Source: Streptomyces qaidamensis (GTDB lineage: Bacteria > Actinomycetota > Actinomycetes > Streptomycetales > Streptomycetaceae). From it: DNA of 64,000 nucleotides. Both the position numbers and the translations under genes were made by a program. The notes under the pieces are model-generated. The model made no database searches, was not told the DNA's origin, and saw only the letters and a program-made list of their open reading frames with translations. Of the stretch, positions 33,867 through 42,058 are shown one piece after another (the first letter of the stretch is position 1; each line of letters begins with the position of its first letter). Where the stretch lies: the NCBI RefSeq assembly GCF_001611795.1, contig NZ_CP015098.1, positions 4,092,001-4,156,000 of the forward strand, in the 5' to 3' direction.

Positions 33867-35489
33867 TCAGAAGTCCATGTCACCGCCCGGCATGCCGCCG
33901 CCGGCGGGCGCGGCGTTCTTCTCCGGCTTGTCGGCGATGACGGCCTCGGTGGTGAGGAACAGCGCGGCGATGGAGGCGGCGTTCTGCAGCGCGGAACGGG
34001 TCACCTTCGCCGGGTCGATGATGCCCTCGGCGATCATGTCGACGTACTCACCGGTCGCGGCGTTCAGGCCGTGGCCGACCTGGAGGTTGCGGACCTTCTC
34101 CACGACGACGCCGCCCTCGAGACCACCGTTGACGGCGATCTGCTTCAGCGGGGCCTCCAGGGCGAGCTTCACGGCGTTGGCGCCGGTCGCCTCGTCACCG
34201 TCGAGCTCCAGCTTCTCGAAGACCTGGGAGGCCTGCAGCAGGGCCACGCCACCACCGGCGACGATGCCCTCCTCGACGGCCGCCTTGGCGTTGCGCACGG
34301 CGTCCTCGATGCGGTGCTTGCGCTCCTTGAGCTCCACCTCGGTGGCGGCACCGGCCTTGATGACGGCCACGCCGCCGGCGAGCTTCGCCAGGCGCTCCTG
34401 GAGCTTCTCGCGGTCGTAGTCCGAGTCGCTGTTCTCGATCTCGGCGCGGATCTGGTTGACCCGGCCCTGGACCTGCTCGGCGGAGCCGGCACCGTCGACG
34501 ATGGTGGTCTCGTCCTTGGTGATGACGACCTTGCGGGCCTTGCCCAGGAGGTCGACCGTGGCGTTCTCCAGCTTGAGGCCGACCTCCTCGGAGATCACCT
34601 CGCCGCCGGTGAGGATGCCGATGTCCTGCAGCATCGCCTTGCGGCGGTCGCCGAAGCCCGGGGCCTTGACGGCGACGGACTTGAAGGTGCCGCGGATCTT
34701 GTTGACGACCAGGGTCGACAGGGCCTCGCCCTCGACGTCCTCGGCGATGATCAGCAGCGGCTTGCCCGACTGCATGACCTTCTCCAGGAGCGGGAGCAGG
34801 TCCTTGACGTTCGAGATCTTGGAGTTCGCGATCAGGATGTACGGGTCGTCGAGGACGGCCTCCATACGCTCCATGTCGGTCGCGAAGTACGCCGAGATGT
34901 AGCCCTTGTCGAAGCGCATACCCTCGGTGAGCTCCAGCTCCAGACCGAAGGTCTGGGACTCCTCGACGGTGATGACGCCTTCCTTGCCGACCTTGTCCAT
35001 GGCCTCGGCGATGAGCTCGCCGATCTGGGTGTCGGCGGCGGAGATGGAGGCCGTGGAGGCGATCTGCTCCTTGGTCTCGACGTCCTTCGCCTGCTCCAGC
35101 AGGGCGGCGGAGACGGCCTCGACGGCCTTCTCGATACCGCGCTTGAGAGCCATCGGGTTGGCGCCGGCGGCTACGTTGCGCAGGCCCTCCTTGACCAGGG
35201 CCTGGGCGAGAACGGTCGCGGTGGTCGTACCGTCACCGGCGACGTCGTCCGTCTTCTTGGCGACTTCCTTGACCAGCTCGGCGCCGATCTTCTCGTACGG
35301 GTCCTCGAGCTCGATCTCCTTGGCGATGGAGACACCATCGTTGGTGATCGTGGGCGCGCCCCACTTCTTCTCGAGGACGACGTTGCGGCCCTTGGGGCCG
35401 AGCGTCACCTTGACGGCGTCCGCGAGCTGGTTCATGCCGCGCTCGAGGCCGCGCCGCGCCTCCTCGTCGAACGCGATGATCTTGGCCAT
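33867..35489 (-). CDS. groEL: 60-kDa chaperonin GroEL, without groES
   Basis: 540 residues, full length. ATP-driven folding chamber in the cytoplasm. Typical segments include VTLGPKGRNVVLEKKWG, DGTTTATVLAQALV (nucleotide site with catalytic Asp), GAATEVELKERK and the C-terminal GGGMPGGDMDF tail. No groES gene is adjacent, which fits the second, solitary streptomycete chaperonin (GroEL2 type). Two CIRCE elements upstream show HrcA control and heat induction. A hairpin terminator follows immediately. Confidence 0.97.
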   Translation of the reverse strand: MAKIIAFDEEARRGLERGMNQLADAVKVTLGPKGRNVVLEKKWGAPTITNDGVSIAKEIELEDPYEKIGAELVKEVAKKTDDVAGDGTTTATVLAQALVKEGLRNVAAGANPMALKRGIEKAVEAVSAALLEQAKDVETKEQIASTASISAADTQIGELIAEAMDKVGKEGVITVEESQTFGLELELTEGMRFDKGYISAYFATDMERMEAVLDDPYILIANSKISNVKDLLPLLEKVMQSGKPLLIIAEDVEGEALSTLVVNKIRGTFKSVAVKAPGFGDRRKAMLQDIGILTGGEVISEEVGLKLENATVDLLGKARKVVITKDETTIVDGAGSAEQVQGRVNQIRAEIENSDSDYDREKLQERLAKLAGGVAVIKAGAATEVELKERKHRIEDAVRNAKAAVEEGIVAGGGVALLQASQVFEKLELDGDEATGANAVKLALEAPLKQIAVNGGLEGGVVVEKVRNLQVGHGLNAATGEYVDMIAEGIIDPAKVTRSALQNAASIAALFLTTEAVIADKPEKNAAPAGGGMPGGDMDF

Positions 35490-35614
35490 GTGAAGTGGTC
35501 CCTCCAGGACTGGGGGTGATTACTTCGGACCGCGCCCGCGCCCGCGACGGACGGCCCCGACCGGCTGGTTCCTTGCCCCATCCGGTCCTGGGCCTCACCG
35601 ACCCGGTCCTTACG

Positions 35615-35641
35615 TTGTCACTCTCACCTTCAGAGTGCTAA
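35615..35641. promoter_or_regulatory. CIRCE element 1 (HrcA operator)
   Basis: TTGTCACTC, 9 nt, GAGTGCTAA. The right arm is perfect and the left arm matches 7 of 9 of TTAGCACTC-N9-GAGTGCTAA. It lies 126 bp before the groEL start. Confidence 0.8.
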
Positions 35642-35649
35642 CGCAATGA

Positions 35650-35676
35650 TTAGCACTCGACCCCTGCGAGTGCAAG
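35650..35676. promoter_or_regulatory. CIRCE element 2 (HrcA operator)
   Basis: TTAGCACTC, 9 nt, GAGTGCAAG. The left arm is perfect and the right arm matches 7 of 9. It sits 8 bp from the first element. Confidence 0.8.
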
Positions 35677-35746
35677 CGCCCGCAGGGGATCGGGCAGGGA
35701 CGTCAGCCGCCCGCGAACACCGGCCGGCGGGCCCTGCGGGCACGCG

Positions 35747-35780
35747 GAAGGGCCCGCACCCCGGGGGGTACGGGCCCTTC
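35747..35780 (-). terminator. Terminator of the cold-shock gene
   Basis: GAAGGGCCCG/CGGGCCCTTC, a perfect 10-bp stem with a 14-nt loop, 40 bp after the stop codon. It also separates this gene from the groEL promoter. Confidence 0.8.
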
Positions 35781-35820
35781 TGAGAAGACCGGTCGCTTGA
35801 GCGTTGGTCGTGGTGCGCGT

Positions 35821-36024
35821 TCAGGCAGAGACGCGAACCATGTCGGCCTGCGGTCCCTTCTGGCCCTGCGAGATCTCGAACTCGACCCGCTGGCCCTCTT
35901 CAAGGGTGCGGTAGCCGTCCATCTGAATCGCGCTGTAGTGGACGAAAACATCCGCACCACCGTCGACCGCGATGAAGCCGTACCCCTTCTCCGCGTTGAA
36001 CCACTTGACGGTGCCCTGAGCCAT
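35821..36024 (-). CDS. CspA-type cold-shock protein
   Basis: 67 residues from the ATG at 36024, with GGGGAG upstream; the in-frame extension upstream lacks support. A single cold-shock domain with KGYGFI (RNP1) and VFVHYS (RNP2). It binds single-stranded RNA and melts structure. This is the standard length for streptomycete Csp proteins (ScoF/CspA type). The long upstream gap may hold a 5' leader. Confidence 0.95.
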   Translation of the reverse strand: MAQGTVKWFNAEKGYGFIAVDGGADVFVHYSAIQMDGYRTLEEGQRVEFEISQGQKGPQADMVRVSA

Positions 36025-36375
36025 GCCTAACTCCCCTATTACTGGCCCTTGCACAGATCCACACTTCGCGGACCCGGGTCAGACCTCACCCCCCACGGTT
36101 GGGGGCGTGCGCCGGAACGCGTCGACCGCGGCTGAATGTATCTGTCCAACTGCCGTCTGCAACAGGTCAATCGGACGAGAATTCTGGACGCGCAGGGTCC
36201 GGAATGTGGGGAGAACTCGCCCGAATTCAGGGCAAATCGGGCTACACAAAAGGAACAAAAGGCGCGAAAGACGTGCACACTTTGGCTACATCTTGTCGGG
36301 CTCGCGGCAGGAATTCAGGGTTCCGATCAGAGGATCGATACCGCGTTCCCCAACTGTACCCCGCTCAACCACACA
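36025..36375. other. Upstream region of the cold-shock gene
   Basis: About 350 bp without a gene. It is noticeably less GC-rich than its surroundings. A hairpin CCCCCA/TGGGGG lies at 36090-36105, some 66 nt before the start codon. Csp genes often have long structured leaders, which this could be. I see no promoter I would trust. Confidence 0.4.
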
Positions 36376-36414
36376 GAATTGCCCCCTCCGCTTCTCTCAC
36401 GGAGGGGGCAATTC
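36376..36414. terminator. Strong bidirectional hairpin
   Basis: GAATTGCCCCCTCCG/CGGAGGGGGCAATTC, a perfect 15-bp stem with a 9-nt loop, 56 bp after the sulfur-carrier stop codon. Confidence 0.85.
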
Positions 36415-36470
36415 GGTGAACTCTCGGTAATTGTCGTTACCGAAGGTAACAATCGGGCCGGTCGACCGGT

Positions 36471-36746
36471 TCAGCCGCCGGCGACGGCGGGAATGATCGA
36501 CACACCGGCACCGTCCGGCGTCGCCGTCTCCAGGCCCTGCTCGAACCGCACGTCGTCGTCGTTCACGTAGACGTTGACGAACCGGCGCAACTTGCCCTGG
36601 TCGTCGAGCACCCGGGCGGCGATCCCGGTGTGGTTCTTCTCCAGATCGGCGATGACCTCGCCGAGGTTCGCCCCGTCGGCGGCGACCTCGGCCTGCCCGC
36701 CGGTGTAGGTGCGCAGGATGGTGGGGATGCGAACGGTGACGCTCAT
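36471..36746 (-). CDS. MoaD/ThiS-type ubiquitin-like sulfur carrier
   Basis: 91 residues ending in VAGG, the diglycine tail that carries a thiocarboxylate. Beta-grasp pattern SVTVRIPTILRTYTGG, then FVNVYVNDDDVRF, then DGAGVSIIPAVAGG. It lies 89 bp downstream of the threonine-synthase homologue in the same direction. Family members give sulfur to molybdopterin, thiazole or amino acids (CysO). Here the neighbour and its SAM riboswitch point to homocysteine formation. I recall a Streptomyces system, MetM with carrier MetO, that does this from O-phosphohomoserine, but cannot check it here. Confidence 0.88.
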   Translation of the reverse strand: MSVTVRIPTILRTYTGGQAEVAADGANLGEVIADLEKNHTGIAARVLDDQGKLRRFVNVYVNDDDVRFEQGLETATPDGAGVSIIPAVAGG

Positions 36747-36780
36747 GACTTCAAAACCTCCGGTTGGGTATCGCGCTCAG

Positions 36781-36820
36781 AGGCGCGGGGAACTGCGCGA
36801 CCAGCCCCCCACGGCCCCGC
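36781..36820. repeat. Intergenic repeat copy 1
   Basis: Contains GCGCGGGGAACTGCGCGA followed by CCAGCC and a CCCCGC end. It lies in the 89-bp gap between the sulfur-carrier and threonine-synthase genes. Related copies are at 41707, 44401 and 52621. Confidence 0.75.
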
Positions 36821-36835
36821 AGCGAACAACGACGC

Positions 36836-38122
36836 TCAGACGAGCCCGGCCTCACGGAACGATTCGAGGTTGGGGCGAATGGTCGCCGTCAGACCCGTGC
36901 CCGCCACTGCGTCCAGCGTCTTGAGACCGTCCCCGGTGTTGAGCACCACCGTCGTCTTCGACGGATCCAGCAGCCCGCTCTCGATCAGCTTCTTGGTGAC
37001 ACCCACCGTCACCCCACCGGCGGTCTCCGCGAAGATCCCCTCGGTGCGAGCAAGGATCTTGATCGCGTCGACGACCTGCTCGTCGTTCACGTCCTCCACC
37101 GCACCGCCGGTCCGCCGCGCGATGTCCAGCACGTAGGGCCCGTCCGCCGGGTTGCCGATGGCGAGCGACTTGGCGATGGTGTTCGGCTTCTGCGGCCGAA
37201 CGACGTCATGCCCGGCCTTGTAGGCGACGGACACCGGCGAGCAGCCCTCGGCCTGCGCGCCGAAGATCTTGTACGGCTTGTCCTCCACCAGACCGAGCTT
37301 GATCAGCTCCTGAAGGCCCTTGTCGATCTTCGTCAGCTGCGAGCCGGAGGCGATCGGCACGACCAGCTGGTCCGGCAGCTGCCAGCCGAGCTGCTCGCAG
37401 ATCTCGTACGCGAGGGTCTTGGAGCCCTCCGCGTAGTACGGCCGGAGGTTGACGTTGACGAAGCCCCAGCCCTCACCGGCCGGGTCGCCGATCAGCTCGG
37501 AGCAGAAGCGGTTCACGTCGTCGTAGTTGCCCTCGATGCCGACGAGCTCGCCGCCGTAGACCGCGGCCATGACGACCTTGCCCTGCTCCAGGTCGTGCGG
37601 GATGAACACGCAGGAGCGGAAGCCGGCGCGGGCCGCGGCGGCACCCACCGCACCGGCGAGGTTGCCGGTGGAGGAGCAGGAGAGCGTGGTGAAGCCGAAG
37701 GCGCGGGCGGCCTCCAGGGCCTGGGCGACGACGCGGTCCTTGAAGGAGTGCGTCGGGTTGCCGGAGTCGTCCTTGACGAACAGCTTGCCGGCGTCGACGC
37801 CCAGCTCGCGCGCGAGGTTGTCGGCCTTGACGAGCTTGGTCCAGCCGGGGTTGATGTTCGGCTTGTCCGCGACGTCGGCCGGGACCGGCAGCAGTGGGGC
37901 GTAGCGCCAGATGTTCGCGGGGCCCGCTTCGATCTGCTTGCGGAGCTCCTCGGTGTCGTAGGCCGAGAAGTCGTAGGCGATCTCCAGCGGCCCGAAACAC
38001 TCCTCGCACGCGAAGACCGGTCCGAGGGGTACACGGTGACCGCACTCGCGGCAGCTCAGGGCAGCGGCGGGACCGAGGTCTACGGTGGAGTCAGTGGTGC
38101 TTGCAACAGTCTGCACAGCCAT
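36836..38122 (-). CDS. thrC: Threonine synthase family PLP enzyme, probably the homocysteine-forming MetM type
   Basis: 428 residues. Fold-type II PLP enzyme: an N-terminal zinc knuckle CRECGHRVPLG/CEECFG (residues 24-42), the PLP lysine in DSGNPTHSFKDR, a phosphate loop SCSSTGNLAGAVG, and IASGSQLTKIDKG. By family it acts on O-phosphohomoserine with release of phosphate. Threonine is the textbook product. However, the gene is preceded by a SAM-I riboswitch and followed by a sulfur-carrier gene, with no hom or thrB nearby. In Streptomyces the usual thrC lies in a hom-thrC-thrB cluster. I therefore infer that this copy makes homocysteine for methionine. Confidence 0.85.
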   Translation of the reverse strand: MAVQTVASTTDSTVDLGPAAALSCRECGHRVPLGPVFACEECFGPLEIAYDFSAYDTEELRKQIEAGPANIWRYAPLLPVPADVADKPNINPGWTKLVKADNLARELGVDAGKLFVKDDSGNPTHSFKDRVVAQALEAARAFGFTTLSCSSTGNLAGAVGAAAARAGFRSCVFIPHDLEQGKVVMAAVYGGELVGIEGNYDDVNRFCSELIGDPAGEGWGFVNVNLRPYYAEGSKTLAYEICEQLGWQLPDQLVVPIASGSQLTKIDKGLQELIKLGLVEDKPYKIFGAQAEGCSPVSVAYKAGHDVVRPQKPNTIAKSLAIGNPADGPYVLDIARRTGGAVEDVNDEQVVDAIKILARTEGIFAETAGGVTVGVTKKLIESGLLDPSKTTVVLNTGDGLKTLDAVAGTGLTATIRPNLESFREAGLV

Positions 38123-38142
38123 GTGAGGCGAGGCCCTTTCTC

Positions 38143-38295
38143 CTCATCTTCCTCACGACGCATCTCGCCGTGAGACGGATTTGGCACCTTCCCGAGCCGG
38201 GAGCCTCGCGCATGTGGTCGACAGTGACCTACGAGTACCGACTGGAGGGTTGCCGGGGCTTCATCGGGCCGTTTCCCTCTGCCCCTCTGGATGAG
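38143..38295 (-). ncRNA. SAM-I (S-box) riboswitch
   Basis: On the minus strand the conserved core is complete: the P1 stem CTCATC (38290-38295) pairs with GATGAG (38143-38148). CAGAGGGGCAGAGGGA follows, then GGCCCGATGAAGCCC (38256-38270), GGCAACC, and GGTGCCAAATCC (38177-38188). The thrC-like start codon is 20 nt after P1. GAGGAGAAAGGG, the ribosome site, begins inside the 3' P1 strand, so SAM binding can control translation directly; I see no separate terminator. S-boxes mark methionine and SAM genes. Confidence 0.92.
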
Positions 38296-38452
38296 CTGTA
38301 TGTGGTTGTAGGCGGCGGGTGACCCCGGACATGCGATGGTCATCCGCCTTGTTCAAGACTGTAACCGACGACCAGGACAGTTGAGATAGTCGTCCGAACC
38401 GCGAGATGGATCACAGTCCGTCCCGCCTGGAGAACGCAGAGGAGCCGCCACG

Positions 38453-39397
38453 GTGCTGGAAGAAGTCGAGCGCTGGCTGAGCACCCGTTCCTGGTCCGCG
38501 ACCGATCGCCCGCTCCACCAGATCCTGGCCGCCAAGCAGCGCACGGGCCAGACGGTCAGTGTCGTGCTGCCCGCCCTCAACGAGGAGGCGACGGTCGGCG
38601 ACATCGTCGCCGTCATCCGCCACGACCTGATGCGGCAGGTCCCGCTCGTCGACGAGCTGGTCGTCGTCGACTCCGGCTCGACCGACCGTACGTCCGAGGT
38701 GGCCGCCGCCGCGGGCGCGCGGGTGGTGCACCGGGACGACATACTCCCGCGCTTGCCCGCCGTGCCCGGCAAGGGCGAGGTGCTGTGGCGCTCGATGCTC
38801 GTCACCCGCGGGGACATCGTCTGTTTCGTCGACGCGGACCTCAGGGACTTCTCGTCGGACTTCGTCTCCGGGATCGTCGGCCCGCTGCTCACGGACCCGG
38901 ACGTGGACCTGGTGAAGGCCATGTACGACCGGCCGCTGTCCGGTGCCGCCGGGCAGGGCGGCCGGGTCACCGAGCTGATGGCGCGCCCGCTGCTCAACAT
39001 GCACTGGCCGCAGCTGGCCGGCTTCGTGCAGCCGCTCGGCGGCGAGTACGCGGCCCGCCGCTCGCTGCTGGAGCAGCTGCCGTTCCCCGTCGGCTACGGC
39101 GTGGAGCTGGGGATGCTCGTCGACGCCCTGCACCTGGCGGGCCTGGACGCCCTCGCCCAGGTGGACGTCGGGGTGCGCAAGCACCGGCACCAGGACGGTC
39201 AGGCGCTCGGCCGGATGGCCGCCGCGATCTACCGCACGGCCCAGCTGCGGCTGGCCCGCGGGCATCTGATCCGGCCTTCCCTCACCCAGTTCGAGCGGGG
39301 GGAGGACGGCTTCGAGCCGCGCACGTACTCCGTGGACACCGAGGAGCGTCCGCCGATGGTGGACATCGCCGAGTACCAGGCGCGGAGAGCGGCCTGA
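38453..39397 (+). CDS. gpgS: Glucosyl-3-phosphoglycerate synthase
   Basis: 314 residues, GTG start with GAGGAG upstream. GT-A glycosyltransferase of family GT81: VVLPALNEEATVGDIV at the N-terminus, VVVDSGSTDRTSEVA, and the metal-binding DADL (FVDADLRDF). HWPQLAGFVQPLGGEYAARR is a family signature. It makes glucosyl-3-phosphoglycerate from NDP-glucose and 3-phosphoglycerate, the first step to glucosylglycerate-type solutes and methylglucose polysaccharides. It is followed by otsA-otsB, so compatible-solute sugars are clustered here. Confidence 0.87.
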   Translation: MLEEVERWLSTRSWSATDRPLHQILAAKQRTGQTVSVVLPALNEEATVGDIVAVIRHDLMRQVPLVDELVVVDSGSTDRTSEVAAAAGARVVHRDDILPRLPAVPGKGEVLWRSMLVTRGDIVCFVDADLRDFSSDFVSGIVGPLLTDPDVDLVKAMYDRPLSGAAGQGGRVTELMARPLLNMHWPQLAGFVQPLGGEYAARRSLLEQLPFPVGYGVELGMLVDALHLAGLDALAQVDVGVRKHRHQDGQALGRMAAAIYRTAQLRLARGHLIRPSLTQFERGEDGFEPRTYSVDTEERPPMVDIAEYQARRAA

Positions 39398-39457
39398 CCG
39401 GGGCCGTTTTCGGCCGGGTACGACAGATCCGCACGTTTGAGCGTTTCCGGGCCGGGC

Positions 39458-39463
39458 TAGGTT
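39458..39463 (+). promoter_or_regulatory. -10 box TAGGTT, leaderless start of otsA
   Basis: TAGGTT ends 7 nt before the ATG at 39471. No ribosome site is present. Confidence 0.55.
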
Positions 39464-39470
39464 GAGGCTT

Positions 39471-40859
39471 ATGGCTTCAACGTACGGTGCTGCGCAGGTG
39501 CTGGTGGCCTCCAACCGGGGTCCGGTCTCCTACACGGTGGGTGAGGACGGTTCGCTGGACGCCAAACGGGGCGGCGGCGGGCTGGTCTCCGGGCTCTCCG
39601 CGATCGGCTCGGACGCGGACGCGCTGTGGGTGTGCTCGGCGCTGTCCGACGGCGACCGGGAGGCGGTCCGGCGCGGGATCGGCGAGGACGGCGTGCGGAT
39701 GCTGGACATCCCGGCCGACGTGCACGCCGACGCGTACAACGGCATCGCCAACTCGGTCCTGTGGTTCGTGCACCACATGCTCTACCAGACGCCCCTGGAG
39801 CCGGTCTTCGACGCGGAGTTCCGGCGGCAGTGGGCGTCCTACGAGGCGTACAACCGGGCGTTCGCCGAGGCGCTGGCCGAGGAGGCGGCGCAGGGCGCGG
39901 CGGCGGTGGTGCAGGACTACCACCTGACGCTCGTGCCGGGCATGCTCCGCGAGCTGCGGCCCGACCTGCGCATCGGACACTTCTCGCACACGCCGTGGGC
40001 ACCGCCCGAGTACTTCCGGATGCTGCCGGACGACGTGGCCGGGCAGGTGCTGCGCGGCATGCTCGGCGCGGACCGGCTGGGCTTCCTCACCGAGCGCTGG
40101 GCGGAGGCGTTCACCGAGTGCGCCGAGCGGTTCGCGGGCGGGCTCGGCGGCACCCGGGTCGGGGTGCACGGCCTGGGCGCCGACGCGGACTTCCTGCGCA
40201 AGCGGGCGCACGAGCCGGACGTCGAGGAGCGGATGGCCGCGCTGCGGCAGGAGATCGGCGACGGCCGCCGCACCATCGTCCGCGTCGACCGCACCGAGCT
40301 GTCCAAGAACATCGTGCGCGGCCTGCTGGCCTACCGCCGGCTCCTGGAGACCCACGCCGAGTGGCGCGAGCGGGTGGTGCACGTCGCCTTCGCGTACCCC
40401 TCGCGGCAGGACCTCGCGGTGTACCGGGACTACACGGCCGAGGTGCAGCGGGTCGCCGACGAGATCAACGCCGAGTACGGCACGCCCGGGTGGACCCCGG
40501 TCCTCCTCAACCTCAAGGACGACTTCGCCCGCTCGCTGGCCGCCTACCGGCTGGCCGACGTGGCCCTCGTCAACCCCATCCGCGACGGCATGAACCTCGT
40601 CGCCAAGGAGGTTCCCGTCGTCTCCGACGCGGGCTGCGCGCTGGTGCTGTCGCGGGAGGCCGGGGCGCACGAGGAGCTGGGCGAGGACGCGATCACGGTG
40701 AACCCCTACGACGTGACGGGCACGGCCGCGGCCCTGCACGAGGCGCTGTCGATGCGCCCGGAGGAACGGGCCGAGCGCAGCAAGCGCCTGGCAGCGGCGG
40801 CGACGGCACTGCCGCCGGCCCAGTGGTTCGTGGACCAGCTCGACGCGCTGAGGGGCTGA
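39471..40859 (+). CDS. otsA: Trehalose-6-phosphate synthase
   Basis: 462 residues. GT20 family, GT-B fold: LVASNRGPVSY at the N-terminus, QDYHLTLVPGMLR, HFSHTPWAPPEYF, RVDRTELSKNI, and VNPIRDGMNLVAKE at the nucleotide-sugar site. Joins glucose from a nucleotide donor (UDP- or GDP-glucose) to glucose-6-phosphate in the cytoplasm. otsB follows 6 bp after the stop codon. The start is supported by the TAGGTT box. Confidence 0.93.
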   Translation: MASTYGAAQVLVASNRGPVSYTVGEDGSLDAKRGGGGLVSGLSAIGSDADALWVCSALSDGDREAVRRGIGEDGVRMLDIPADVHADAYNGIANSVLWFVHHMLYQTPLEPVFDAEFRRQWASYEAYNRAFAEALAEEAAQGAAAVVQDYHLTLVPGMLRELRPDLRIGHFSHTPWAPPEYFRMLPDDVAGQVLRGMLGADRLGFLTERWAEAFTECAERFAGGLGGTRVGVHGLGADADFLRKRAHEPDVEERMAALRQEIGDGRRTIVRVDRTELSKNIVRGLLAYRRLLETHAEWRERVVHVAFAYPSRQDLAVYRDYTAEVQRVADEINAEYGTPGWTPVLLNLKDDFARSLAAYRLADVALVNPIRDGMNLVAKEVPVVSDAGCALVLSREAGAHEELGEDAITVNPYDVTGTAAALHEALSMRPEERAERSKRLAAAATALPPAQWFVDQLDALRG

Positions 40860-40865
40860 GCGGCG

Positions 40866-41693
40866 ATGAGCGCGAACGCGTTGCCCGTGCCTGTCACGAA
40901 GGCCGGCGAGGACGGGCTCGCCGCCCTGCTCGCCGATCCCGGCAAGGCGCTGGTCGCACTGGACTTCGACGGGACGCTCGCGCCGATCGTCGCCGATCCG
41001 GAGCTGGCCCGGGCCCATCCGGAGGCGCTGGGCGCACTGGTGGCGCTCGCCCCGAAGGTCGCCGCCATCGCGGTGATCACCGGCCGGCCGGCCGAGGTCG
41101 CCGTACGCAACGGTGGCTTCGCGGACGCACCGGGTCTTGAACACCTGGTCGTCCTCGGGCACTACGGCGCCGAGCGGTGGGACGCCCGCAGCGGCGAGGT
41201 CACCGCCCCCGATCCGCACCCCGGCGTCGACGCCGTCCGCGCCGAGCTGCCCGGGCTGCTCGAAGGGAGCGGGACCTGGGTCGAGGACAAGGGCCGGGCG
41301 GTGGCCGTGCACACCCGCCGGGCCGCCGACCCGCAGGCCGCCTTCGAGGCCCTGCGCGAGCCCCTCACCGGCCTGGCGACCCGGCACGGCCTGATCGTCG
41401 AGCCCGGCCGCATGGTCCTCGAACTGCGCCCGCCCGGCATGGACAAGGGCGTCGCGCTCGCCGGCTTCGCCCGCGAGATCGGCGCCGGATCCGTCCTCTA
41501 CGGCGGCGACGACCTGGGCGACCTGCCCGCGTACTCCGCCGTCGACACCCTCCGCACCTCCGGCACGCCGGGCCTGCTGGTGTGCAGCGGCAGCGACGAG
41601 GTGACCGAGCTCAGGGAGCGGGCGGACGTGGTGGTGGACGGCCCGGAGGGTGTGGTGGGGCTGCTGCGGGCGCTTGCTGATTTCATCGGCTGA
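40866..41693 (+). CDS. otsB: Trehalose-6-phosphate phosphatase
   Basis: 275 residues. HAD-superfamily phosphatase: motif I LDFDGTLAPIV, the ITGRP segment (motif II region), GHYGAERW, the Lys of DKGVALAGF (motif III) and YGGDDLGDLPAY (motif IV). It removes phosphate to release trehalose. It lies 6 bp downstream of otsA, so the two form one transcript. The intergenic repeat after it may serve as terminator. Confidence 0.93.
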   Translation: MSANALPVPVTKAGEDGLAALLADPGKALVALDFDGTLAPIVADPELARAHPEALGALVALAPKVAAIAVITGRPAEVAVRNGGFADAPGLEHLVVLGHYGAERWDARSGEVTAPDPHPGVDAVRAELPGLLEGSGTWVEDKGRAVAVHTRRAADPQAAFEALREPLTGLATRHGLIVEPGRMVLELRPPGMDKGVALAGFAREIGAGSVLYGGDDLGDLPAYSAVDTLRTSGTPGLLVCSGSDEVTELRERADVVVDGPEGVVGLLRALADFIG

Positions 41694-41706
41694 AGGGCAC
41701 GTACTC

Positions 41707-41757
41707 AGGGGCGCGGGGAACTGCGCGATCAACCACGACGCACCCGCGCCCCGCGAC
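41707..41757. repeat. Intergenic repeat copy 2
   Basis: AGGGGCGCGGGGAACTGCGC, then GATCAACCACGACGCACCC and GCGCCCCGCGAC. The GGCGCGGG/CCCGCGCC arms can pair, giving a hairpin between the convergent otsB and DUF3263 genes. Confidence 0.75.
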
Positions 41758-41777
41758 GACCGGACGCCCCGCGTTCC

Positions 41778-42023
41778 TCAGCGCTCCGCCCGCCGCGTCT
41801 CCCGTATCCGCCGCAGCCGGTTCACCGTCACGGGGTCATGAGCCAAGGCCCGTGGATCATCCAACAGCGCATTGAGAAGCTGGTAGTAGCGCACAGGGGC
41901 GAGCCCCAGCTCCTCACGTATGGCCCGTTCCTTCGCACCGGGTCCGGGAAAACCCCGGCGTTCGAGCGCGAGGATGTCCCGTTCCCTGCGCCCGAGCCCC
42001 TGCTCACCCGTGTCCTCGTCCAT
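41778..42023 (-). CDS. DUF3263 family protein
   Basis: 81 residues from the ATG at 42023, set by a TACGGT box 7 nt upstream. DUF3263 signature: LGRRERDILALERRGFPGPG, then KERAIREELGLAPVRYYQLL, then a basic C-terminus. The helical pattern resembles a small DNA-binding protein, but the family is uncharacterised. It lies 35 bp beyond the stop codon of the sugar-binding lipoprotein gene on the same strand, with its own promoter. Confidence 0.85.
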   Translation of the reverse strand: MDEDTGEQGLGRRERDILALERRGFPGPGAKERAIREELGLAPVRYYQLLNALLDDPRALAHDPVTVNRLRRIRETRRAER

Positions 42024-42030
42024 GCCCGGC

Positions 42031-42036
42031 ACCGTA
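42031..42036 (-). promoter_or_regulatory. -10 box TACGGT, leaderless start of the DUF3263 gene
   Basis: Read on the minus strand, TACGGT ends 7 nt before the ATG at 42023. Confidence 0.55.
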
Positions 42037-42058
42037 ACGCCTGCCACCGACAGCGGAG

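Noticed and set aside
35633..35658. GAGTGCTAA and TTAGCACTC read as one operator
   Set aside because: These arms face the wrong way for CIRCE. They are the right arm of the first element and the left arm of the second, each with a proper N9 partner.
36025..36375. A small gene in the cold-shock upstream region
   Set aside because: The open frames there lack ribosome sites, codon bias and recognisable sequence.
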